NCBI GenBank assembly: GCA_937910875.1
Contig: CALENA010000053.1
Coordinates: 27,759-91,758 of the forward strand
Source of the DNA: an uncultured Desulfobulbaceae bacterium
GTDB taxonomy: Bacteria; Desulfobacterota; Desulfobulbia; Desulfobulbales; Desulfocapsaceae
Direction of reading: 5' to 3'
DNA: 64,000 nucleotides
Shown here: piece after piece, positions 57,219 to 64,000 of the stretch
Position numbering within the stretch: position 1 is the stretch's first letter
Layout: every line of letters starts with the position of its first letter
The notes under the pieces: model-generated
Seen by the model: the letters and a program-made list of their open reading frames with translations, nothing else
Told to the model about the DNA's origin: nothing
Database searches by the model: none
Position numbers and translations under genes: made by a program

Positions 57219-60200
57219 ATGCTCGAGAAAATAATTGACTGGTCTGTCCACAACAAGTTCATGGTCGTCCTGCTGACAGGATTCATGATCCTGGCCGGAG
57301 GCTATTCCCTGAAAAACACACCCATTGATGCCATCCCCGATCTTTCTGATGTGCAGGTGATTATCTTCACCGAATTTCCCGGCCAGGCCCCTCAGGTTGT
57401 GGAAGATCAGGTGACATATCCCCTCACCACCCAGATGCTGGCCGTCCCCCAGGCAAAAGTCGTCCGCGGATATTCTTTTTTCGGATATTCCTTTGTCTAT
57501 GTCATCTTTGAAGACGGTACCGACATCTACTGGGCACGCTCCAGGGTTCTGGAATATCTCAACTATGCCAGCGGCAAACTCCCCCGTGGAGTCACGCCAA
57601 GTCTTGGTCCTGATGCAACCGGCGTCGGCTGGGTTTATGAATATGTCCTGGAAAGCAACAAGCACGATCTGCAACAGCTTCGCTCCATTCAGGACTGGTA
57701 TCTGCGGTATGAGCTGGCGGCGGTCAAGGGCGTCTCAGAAGTTGCCAGTATCGGCGGGTATGTCAAGCAGTATCAGGTGGAAGTTGACCCCAATCGCCTC
57801 CTGGCCTACCACATCACCATTCCCCAGATCCGCAAGGCCATTCAGCAGAGCAATAATGATGTCGGCGGTCGTCTGATTGAAATGGGTGAAACCGAATTCA
57901 TGGTGCGCGGTCTCGGCTACTTGCAGTCAACCAGTGATATTGAGCAGGTTGTTGTCAGCACTGACCAGAAGGGAACACCCATTCTGATCAAAGACCTGGC
58001 ACAGGTGACCCTGGGACCGGAATTGAGACGAGGTGTCGCCGAACTCGACGGCAAAGGTGAGACCGTGGGCGGTATCGTGGTCATGCGTTATGGCGAAAAT
58101 GCCCTGACTGTCATCAAGGACGTCCAGGCCAAGCTGGAGTCTCTCAAAAGCGGGCTACCCGATGGGGTACGGATAAAAGCAGTATATGACCGCTCAGGTC
58201 TCATCGAAAGGGCCGTGGATACCCTGAAGGAAAAACTGATTGAGGAAAGCATTGTCGTGGCCATTGTGACGGCTCTCTTTCTCTATCATCTACCCAGCGC
58301 CCTGGTGGCGATCGTGACCATTCCGATCGCCATTCTCATGGCCTTCAGCATCATGCATGCCCAGGGGATCAACGCCAACATCATGAGCCTGGGAGGGATC
58401 GCCATTGCCATCGGGGCCATGGTCGATGCGGCAATCATCATGATTGAAAATGCCCATAAACACCTGGAGCGGGACCGGGACAAAAAACCGCATGCGGAAA
58501 TCTTGCTGGCCTCGGCCAAGGAGGTCGGCCCCACCCTGTTTTTTTCCCTGCTGGTGATCACCGTCTCCTTTCTGCCCGTTTTCACCCTTCAGGAACAGTC
58601 GGGTCGTCTGTTCAAACCGCTGGCATTCACCAAAACCTATGCCATGGCTGCAGCCGCCCTGCTGTCCATTACCCTGGTGCCAGTGCTCATGAGCTGGTTC
58701 ATCCGGGGCAAGATCAAACCCGAGGAAGAAAATCCTATCAATCGTCTCCTGATCCGCATCTACCATCCGGTCGTTGATTTTGTCCTGAACTGGCGAAAGG
58801 CAACCCTGCTGCTGACAACCATCCTGATTCTTTCCATCGCCTGGCCATTGAGCAAGATGGGTTCCGAGTTCATGCCACCGTTGAACGAGGGTGATCTTCT
58901 CTATATGCCCACAACAAAGCCTGGTATTTCCATCACCAAGGCCAAGGAGCTCTTGCAGCAGACCGATCGCATTATTGCAACGTTCCCTGAAGTGGAACGA
59001 GTCTTTGGAAAAATCGGCCGGGCAGAGACAGCAACAGACCCGGCCCCGCTCTCCATGGTCGAAACAACCATTCTGCTCAAACCGGAAGACGAATGGCGCA
59101 AGGTCCCGGCCAAACGATTTTTCAGCGGCTGGCCACCCTGGATCAAGACGCCACTGGCAAGAGTCTTTCCGGAAGAAAAAAGCATCACCGCAGAACAGCT
59201 GATAGAACAGCTCAACGATGCCATTCAATTTCCCGGGCTCACCAACGCCTGGACCATGCCCATCAAGACACGAATAGACATGCTGTCCACGGGTATCAAG
59301 ACTCCTGTGGGCATCAAGGTCATGGGTGATGATCTGACTGTGCTGAACCAAATCGGAGAGGAGATAGAGGCACTGGTCAGCACCTTACCTGGCACCTTGA
59401 GTGCCTATTCCGAACGGGTAACAGGGGGGAATTATCTTGATTTCAATATCGATCGGGCAGCTGCGGCCCGCTACGGCCTCACCGTGGGAGAGATTCAGGA
59501 TGTCATCCAATCCGCCATCGGCGGCATGAACGTGACCCAGACCGTGGAAGGATTGGAACGCTATCCGGTCAACATTCGGTATCTGCAGGATTACAGAAAT
59601 GATTTGCCGGCCCTGCACCGCGTCCTGGTGCCATTACGGGACGGAACCCACATCCCCATTTTCCAGGTGGCCACCATAACCACCACCAAGGGGCCACCGG
59701 CAATCAAGAGCGAGAATGCCCGCCGGACGGCCTGGGTCTATGTTGATATCAAGGGAATTGACATTGGTACCTATGTCAAAAATGCACAGGCCGCAGTGGG
59801 CCAGGCGATCAAATTACCTGCGGGCTACTCAATCATCTGGAGCGGTCAGTTTGAGTATATGGAGGCCGCCAAAAAACGATTGATGCTGGTCATCCCTCTG
59901 ACCATCGTCATCATTTTTGTCATCATCTATATGAGCACAAAATCACTGATCAAGACGGCCATTGTTTTTCTGGCTGTACCATTTTCACTGGTGGGGGCAT
60001 TCTGGTTTCTCTACCTGCTGGGATATCACACCTCGGTCGCCGTCTGGGTGGGCATCATCGCCCTGGCCGGGCTGGATGCCGAAACAGGAGTGGTCATGCT
60101 GCTCTATCTTGATATTTCCCACAAGATCTGGAGAGACAATGGCCGCTTGCACACCAAGGGCGACCTGGTGCAAGCCATTCACCATGGGGCGGTCAAACGG

Positions 60201-60437
60201 ATACGCCCTAAGATCATGACGATATCAGTCATCATCGCGGGCCTGCTCCCGATCATGTGGAGCCATGGCGCAGGCGCCGATGTCATGAAACGAATTGCCG
60301 CACCCATGGTGGGCGGTGTCGTGACCTCGGGCATGATGGAACTGCTCGTCTATCCGGTGATCTTTTTCATCTGGCGTGCCCGCAAACTGAAGCCCAGCAT
60401 GACGCCGACGTCACTGAAGGAAATCGCCGGGACATAA
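57219..60437 (+). CDS. cusA: heavy-metal efflux RND pump, CusA family
   Basis: This 1072-residue inner-membrane proton antiporter exports metal ions through the tripartite complex. Seen: the N-terminal helix, RND porter domains, twelve transmembrane segments, and the CusA-type motif AIAIGAMVDAAIIMIENAHK (about residue 400), where CzcA-type pumps have VDGAV. The TM4 acidic residue is in this motif. The C-terminal TSGMMELLVYPVIFFIWR is standard. Copper or silver is the likely substrate; the methionine ligands were not verified one by one. Confidence 0.93.
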   Translation: MLEKIIDWSVHNKFMVVLLTGFMILAGGYSLKNTPIDAIPDLSDVQVIIFTEFPGQAPQVVEDQVTYPLTTQMLAVPQAKVVRGYSFFGYSFVYVIFEDGTDIYWARSRVLEYLNYASGKLPRGVTPSLGPDATGVGWVYEYVLESNKHDLQQLRSIQDWYLRYELAAVKGVSEVASIGGYVKQYQVEVDPNRLLAYHITIPQIRKAIQQSNNDVGGRLIEMGETEFMVRGLGYLQSTSDIEQVVVSTDQKGTPILIKDLAQVTLGPELRRGVAELDGKGETVGGIVVMRYGENALTVIKDVQAKLESLKSGLPDGVRIKAVYDRSGLIERAVDTLKEKLIEESIVVAIVTALFLYHLPSALVAIVTIPIAILMAFSIMHAQGINANIMSLGGIAIAIGAMVDAAIIMIENAHKHLERDRDKKPHAEILLASAKEVGPTLFFSLLVITVSFLPVFTLQEQSGRLFKPLAFTKTYAMAAAALLSITLVPVLMSWFIRGKIKPEEENPINRLLIRIYHPVVDFVLNWRKATLLLTTILILSIAWPLSKMGSEFMPPLNEGDLLYMPTTKPGISITKAKELLQQTDRIIATFPEVERVFGKIGRAETATDPAPLSMVETTILLKPEDEWRKVPAKRFFSGWPPWIKTPLARVFPEEKSITAEQLIEQLNDAIQFPGLTNAWTMPIKTRIDMLSTGIKTPVGIKVMGDDLTVLNQIGEEIEALVSTLPGTLSAYSERVTGGNYLDFNIDRAAAARYGLTVGEIQDVIQSAIGGMNVTQTVEGLERYPVNIRYLQDYRNDLPALHRVLVPLRDGTHIPIFQVATITTTKGPPAIKSENARRTAWVYVDIKGIDIGTYVKNAQAAVGQAIKLPAGYSIIWSGQFEYMEAAKKRLMLVIPLTIVIIFVIIYMSTKSLIKTAIVFLAVPFSLVGAFWFLYLLGYHTSVAVWVGIIALAGLDAETGVVMLLYLDISHKIWRDNGRLHTKGDLVQAIHHGAVKRIRPKIMTISVIIAGLLPIMWSHGAGADVMKRIAAPMVGGVVTSGMMELLVYPVIFFIWRARKLKPSMTPTSLKEIAGT

Positions 60438-60501
60438 AACATAACTTTTCCCAGGCAGCGCGGAATAGTCCGCAATCACGTACAATAATGAGGATATAAA
60501 A

Positions 60502-60972
60502 ATGAGGAAAAAACAAACGGTTCTGGCTGGTCTTCTCGTTCTTTTTGGTTTTGCAGCAAGTGCCGGAGCCATGGACATACACTCGTACCATGGAACAGCT
60601 CAACAGGAGAGCACAACCACAGACAGTGAGCAGGTCATGCTTGAGAACAACACCAGCAATGGAGTCATGGCCATGGCTCATCTACAGGATATCACCAAAA
60701 AAATGGTTAAGTACAACCAGGACAAGACCCATCACCTGATGATCATGTTCAAGGATGCGTCCTCTGAAACTATTTTTGATTCAGGCCTGGTTGCCGTGAA
60801 GGTCATCGACCCGGCCGGCACCGAATCTCCAGCCGTAAAAATGCTGGGCATGGATGGAAGCTTTGGGGCCGATCTTGTACTGGCCCAGAAAGGAAAATAT
60901 ACCTTTGAAGTGGGGACAAAACTGGGTGACAACACAACACGTCAGTTCCGTTTTCAACACACCATGAATTAA
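60502..60972 (+). CDS. secreted protein of unknown function at the end of the cus operon
   Basis: This 156-residue protein has a clear signal peptide (about 1-23, ending AGA) and a mature part rich in Met and His: NGVMAMAHLQDI, HHLMIMF, KMLGMDGSF. The second half resembles a small beta-sandwich (SGLVAVKVIDPAGTESPAV). I recognise no named family; CusF is shorter and differs. Its position suggests periplasmic copper binding or delivery. It is followed by repeat copy 5 and a hairpin terminator. Confidence 0.75.
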   Translation: MRKKQTVLAGLLVLFGFAASAGAMDIHSYHGTAQQESTTTDSEQVMLENNTSNGVMAMAHLQDITKKMVKYNQDKTHHLMIMFKDASSETIFDSGLVAVKVIDPAGTESPAVKMLGMDGSFGADLVLAQKGKYTFEVGTKLGDNTTRQFRFQHTMN

Positions 60973-60975
60973 ACC

Positions 60976-61074
60976 AACCAGCAGAGCTGGACCAGATTGG
61001 CCCGCCACAACCAACCATGAACGTTTATTCCTACGACATGGCCAATGATGGTCTCCCATGAACTTTCGGATAAA
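60976..61074 (+). repeat. dispersed two-hairpin intergenic repeat, copy 5
   Basis: Hairpin I is the weakest copy (AGCTGG against CCCGCC). Hairpin II pairs GAACGTTT with GAACTTTC (one mismatch, one wobble). A 14-codon frame runs from ATG 61017 to TGA 61059-61061. It directly follows the last cus gene. Confidence 0.82.
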
Positions 61075-61079
61075 CTGAC

Positions 61080-61108
61080 AAGGCCTTCTCTGTGAAAGAG
61101 GAGGCCTT
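61080..61108 (+). terminator. hairpin ending the cus operon
   Basis: AAGGCCT plus inner CTCT pairs with AGAG plus AGGCCTT around a short loop (61080-61108). The T-run is short. It is the first strong hairpin after the operon and may also end the convergent mscL transcript. Confidence 0.55.
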
Positions 61109-61174
61109 ATCAGCCAGAAACAAGGAACATTCCACCTCCTGCTCCTGAGAGAAATGCACCAAAAGGTGCGTGAC

Positions 61175-61582
61175 CTATTTCTGCCGCAAGATATCGCGGA
61201 TCTCTGTCAGAAGCATTTCTTCCTTTGAAGGGGCGGGGGGAGGCGGTGGAGCTGCTGCTGCCTCTTCCTGTTTCTTTAAGGAGTTCATTGCCTTGATCAC
61301 CATGAAAATGGCAAGGGCAATGATGACAAAATCAAGAACGGTTTGAATGAATTTACCATAATTTATGGTGACAGCGGCCGCGCCATCCACGGCCACCTTC
61401 AGGGTCATTGCAAGGTCTGAGAAATCAACACCGCCAATCAGCAGACCTATGGGCGGCATGATCACATCGGCGACAAAGGAAGATACTATTTTCCCGAAAG
61501 CCCCGCCGATAATGATACCCACGGCCATGTCCATCACATTCCCGCGCATTGCAAACTTCTTGAATTCCTGCATCATACCCAT
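61175..61582 (-). CDS. mscL: large-conductance mechanosensitive channel
   Basis: This 135-residue inner-membrane pentameric channel releases solutes on hypo-osmotic shock. Seen: [20 protein letters not shown] at the N-terminus, the glycine-rich TM1 gate [16 protein letters not shown]2 (about 75-100) and a cytoplasmic helix preceded by an unusual run of alanines and prolines ([15 protein letters not shown]). The start at 61582 follows GGGAGG; the longer frame to 61663 is not used. Confidence 0.96.
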   Translation of the reverse strand: MGMMQEFKKFAMRGNVMDMAVGIIIGGAFGKIVSSFVADVIMPPIGLLIGGVDFSDLAMTLKVAVDGAAAVTINYGKFIQTVLDFVIIALAIFMVIKAMNSLKKQEEAAAAPPPPPAPSKEEMLLTEIRDILRQK

Positions 61583-61793
61583 TGATTTTCCTCCCTGAGG
61601 ATTAAAGTGCTTTCCAGTACACCGAGTATAAACTAGCGCCATTCTGGTCTGTTCCCTATTCATTGACGGCGTTATGATCAGATGGTAAAAACAAGAAAGT
61701 AGTGAATTTTACGGCCGCTTTATTACACTAAGGGAAAGGGAATAGAGGATATCCCCATTGCCGCCCTTTGCTTCCAAAGTTTAATGTGAATCC

Positions 61794-63113
61794 ATGCGTT
61801 ATTTTATATGGGGGTTTTTCTGGATAGCAGTATATCTTGGCCTGGCCTTGTCCCCCTGCCTGATTCTGCTGCATGGTGATATGCCTGGCGGCTACGGTTT
61901 CTGGTGGGACTTTTCCATGGCACTGGGCTTTGCTGCTGCATCAATGATTGCCCTGATGTTTTTCCTGACAGCCCGGTTCAAGCGGGCAGCCCTGCCGTTT
62001 GGCGTTGATATTGTCTATTATTTTCACAAATATATATCCCTGCTGCTCTTCCTGTTTGCTGCTACGCATACGATAATTCTTCTGGTAACTGAGCCGGTTG
62101 TTTGGGTAATGCTCAGACCTGAACAGCTCAACAGGTATATGGCAGCGGGTATCGTTTCCCTTTTCATACTCGCGCTTATTGTTTTTTCGTCTCTGTTGCG
62201 GAAGCAGCTTCAGATACATTATGAAAACTGGCGCCTGGTTCATGCTCTTTTTGCTGTTGCCGCTTTTATCCTCGCCTTGGTTCATATTGAAGGTGTCGGA
62301 TACTATGTAGCTACACCGGCCAAACGCATAATATGGGGAACGATTATGGGGTGCTGGCTGCTCCTTCTTCTTTATGTCCGCCTTGTCAAACCTGCCTTGC
62401 TTCTCCGTACCCCCTATAGAGTAAAAGAAGTTATACCTGAAAAAGGCAATGCTTATACCTTGGTCATCGTCCCTGATCAGCATCAGGGGATTGATTTCCA
62501 GCCCGGCCAGTTTGCCTGGCTTAGCATGTATCATTCACCATTCAGTATGAAAGAACATCCCTTTTCTATTTCATCCAACCCGGAACAAAAAAACGAACTT
62601 CATTTTACTATCAAGGAATTGGGCGATTTTACCAGGCGAATAAAATATGCTACTCCAGGGGAGGCAGTTTATATTGACGGCCCGTACGGATCATTCAGCA
62701 TAGACAGACATCCATCAGCACCTGGGTATGTGTTTATTGCCGGAGGTATCGGCATCGCACCGGTCAGGAGTATGCTTTGCAGCCTGAAAGAGAGGAATGA
62801 TGGCCGGAACCATATTTTGTTTTTCGCCGGCAGTACTATGGAAAAATTGACTTTTCATAACGAACTTGATGCCCTGCAGGATGAAATGAATTTGAAGATT
62901 ATATACCTGCTGGAACATCCTCCTGTAGATTGGTCGGGAGAGTCAGGTTTTTTAAGCATAAACATATTAGAACGTCACCTGCCGAGAAATTACCAGGAAC
63001 TTGAGTACTTTATCTGTGGGCCTGTGCCGATGATTCATCTGGCTGAAAAGGAACTGCATACAATCGGAGTGCCCCTGCACCATTTGCACTCAGAACTGTT
63101 TGATTTTGTCTGA
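61794..63113 (+). CDS. ferric-reductase-like flavocytochrome b (FRE/NOX family)
   Basis: This 439-residue membrane flavoprotein could move electrons from NAD(P)H through FAD and two b haems across the membrane. Seen: six hydrophobic segments; haem-ligand histidine pairs H78/H92 and H150/H164 with the family spacing of 14; FAD-binding HPFSISS; and the NAD-binding GGIGIAPVRSM and FICGPVPM motifs. The gene is more AT-rich than its neighbours. The substrate (ferric iron, oxygen or other) is unknown. A 30-codon membrane gene follows directly. Confidence 0.85.
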   Translation: MRYFIWGFFWIAVYLGLALSPCLILLHGDMPGGYGFWWDFSMALGFAAASMIALMFFLTARFKRAALPFGVDIVYYFHKYISLLLFLFAATHTIILLVTEPVVWVMLRPEQLNRYMAAGIVSLFILALIVFSSLLRKQLQIHYENWRLVHALFAVAAFILALVHIEGVGYYVATPAKRIIWGTIMGCWLLLLLYVRLVKPALLLRTPYRVKEVIPEKGNAYTLVIVPDQHQGIDFQPGQFAWLSMYHSPFSMKEHPFSISSNPEQKNELHFTIKELGDFTRRIKYATPGEAVYIDGPYGSFSIDRHPSAPGYVFIAGGIGIAPVRSMLCSLKERNDGRNHILFFAGSTMEKLTFHNELDALQDEMNLKIIYLLEHPPVDWSGESGFLSINILERHLPRNYQELEYFICGPVPMIHLAEKELHTIGVPLHHLHSELFDFV

Positions 63114-63128
63114 TAGGACGATTACGCC

Positions 63129-63221
63129 ATGCGCCTTATGCTTGCGAAAACTCTTGTTGCATTGACCGGTGTGATGATAATTGCTGTTGCTCTGGTCTTT
63201 GCCATCGTCCAGAACAGTTGA
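63129..63221 (+). CDS. 30-residue single-span membrane peptide
   Basis: This small frame reads MRLMLAKTLVALTGVM, then a hydrophobic run IIAVALVFAIV and QNS. An AGGA Shine-Dalgarno (TAGGACG) lies ten bases before the ATG, and the gene begins 15 bases after the flavocytochrome stop. Size, one transmembrane helix and close linkage suggest a small accessory subunit. I recognise no family. Confidence 0.55.
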   Translation: MRLMLAKTLVALTGVMIIAVALVFAIVQNS

Positions 63222-63245
63222 CCAGATTCTGCCGACAAATTGGCT

Positions 63246-63258
63246 AAATAGGGGACAG
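63246..63258 (+). repeat. half-copy of the REP-like AAATAGGGGACAG sequence
   Basis: The 13 bases AAATAGGGGACAG match the first 13 bases of the 19-bp inverted repeat at 53801. No partner arm lies nearby. The sequence sits between the small membrane gene and ung. Confidence 0.5.
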
Positions 63259-63283
63259 GCTCTCAACAGACGGAAGTCGAAAG

Positions 63284-63979
63284 TCAAGACGAAGGCAACT
63301 CCCAGTTAATTGGCGATTTGGACTGATCCTGCAAATATGCATTTGCTTTGGAAAAATGCTTATTACCAAAAAAACCTCGATGCGCAGATAAAGGGGACGG
63401 GTGAACCGACTGCAGTACCAGGTGACGCTTTTTGTCAATAATCGCACCTTTTTTTTGGGCATAACTGCCCCATAAGAAAAACACCAGCCCGGAATGTTCT
63501 CTGTTCAGCGTTTCAATAATAGAATCAGTGAAATGTTCCCACCCCTTTCCCTGATGAGAAGCCGCCCTGTTCTTTTCCACAGTCAACACACTGTTTAACA
63601 GAAGTACTCCCTGTTCTGCCCAGCTGTTGAGACATCCATGTCGGCTCGGAGCAATTCCAAGATCCGTGTGGATTTCTTTGAAAATATTTTTAAGAGATGG
63701 CGGAAGTGGTACCCCCGGCATCACTGAAAAACACAAGCCGTGTGCCTGTCCCGGACCGTGATATGGGTCCTGCCCGATTATCACAACTTTCACTTCCTCA
63801 AAAGGAGTCAGGTTCATGGCATTAAAGATGTTTTTTCCTTCCGGGTAAATGATCTTTCCGGCCCGTTTCTCCTGGATCAGGAACTGTCTGAGGTTTTGCA
63901 TATACTTTTTTTCAAATTCACCTCCGATCCGACTCTTCCAGGAAGTTCTCAACTGAACACGATCTTGTATCTCAGACAT
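63284..63979 (-). CDS. ung: uracil-DNA glycosylase, family 1
   Basis: This 231-residue enzyme excises uracil from DNA in base-excision repair. Seen: the water-activating loop [34 protein letters not shown] and the minor-groove [13 protein letters not shown] loop, all in family order. The ATG at 63979 has GAGGTG upstream and is preferred to the GTG at 63988. The gene is AT-rich relative to most of the window, like the flavocytochrome gene it faces. Confidence 0.96.
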   Translation of the reverse strand: MSEIQDRVQLRTSWKSRIGGEFEKKYMQNLRQFLIQEKRAGKIIYPEGKNIFNAMNLTPFEEVKVVIIGQDPYHGPGQAHGLCFSVMPGVPLPPSLKNIFKEIHTDLGIAPSRHGCLNSWAEQGVLLLNSVLTVEKNRAASHQGKGWEHFTDSIIETLNREHSGLVFFLWGSYAQKKGAIIDKKRHLVLQSVHPSPLSAHRGFFGNKHFSKANAYLQDQSKSPINWELPSS

Positions 63980-64000
63980 TGCCCACACCTCATAAATAGG

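Overview
The window reads as a chromosomal segment of a Gram-negative, anaerobic, propionate/succinate-metabolising bacterium of the Desulfobulbales type (Desulfobacterota, former Deltaproteobacteria). The reasons are: LPS and outer-membrane genes (waaA, bamA, plsC), abundant c-type haem proteins, a complete methylmalonyl-CoA pathway with a split B12 mutase and a Na+-pumping decarboxylase, a bd oxidase for oxygen protection, and the metG-ricT-holB gene order. The lineage is inferred from gene content only. Most genes are GC-rich; the last 2.3 kb are visibly more AT-rich. I saw no rRNA, tRNA, CRISPR array or intact transposase.

Layout. 0-16.8 kb: housekeeping genes, mostly on the minus strand (metG, ricT, holB, a YhaM-like exonuclease, ychF, yqaA, pcm, a lipoprotein, htpG, dnaA, comF), with plus-strand mtaD-waaA and metallophosphoesterase-hemG pairs. 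17.3-26.6 kb: envelope and repair genes (an NAD-dependent SDR, plsC, bamA, mfd, a HAD phosphatase). 26.6-35.7 kb: corA, a triheme cytochrome and a canonical cydAB locus with a DUF4492 protein and a previously unlisted 31-residue CydX-like gene, facing a divergent two-gene operon of CydA-like membrane proteins, one fused to eight haem-c motifs. 35.9-40.7 kb: a decayed yefM-yoeB pair, an intact hipBA pair with a palindromic operator, a YcbK-like peptidase and an L,D-transpeptidase. 41.0-53.6 kb: prpE, sucC, a catalytically dead GlpQ-like secreted protein, sucD, split methylmalonyl-CoA mutase with meaB, epimerase, and the mmdA/gamma/biotin/mmdB sodium pump. Together these convert propionate to succinate, or the reverse. 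54.1-61.1 kb: a Cus-type copper/silver efflux operon behind a sigma-54 promoter. 61.2-64.0 kb: mscL, a ferric-reductase-like flavocytochrome, a 30-residue membrane peptide and ung.

The clearest unexplained structure is a dispersed intergenic element of about 95 nt in five copies (near 9.3, 46.4, 55.6, 57.1 and 61.0 kb), all in the same orientation. It has two hairpins whose stems are kept by wobble or paired changes between copies. Three copies fill successive junctions of the cus operon, and every copy contains a short uninterrupted ORF. Other repeats are a 25-bp-arm nested palindrome upstream of the mutase genes with a diverged relative before the epimerase gene, a 22-bp repeat at the ends of two convergent gene pairs, and a 19-bp inverted repeat enclosing a protease fragment.
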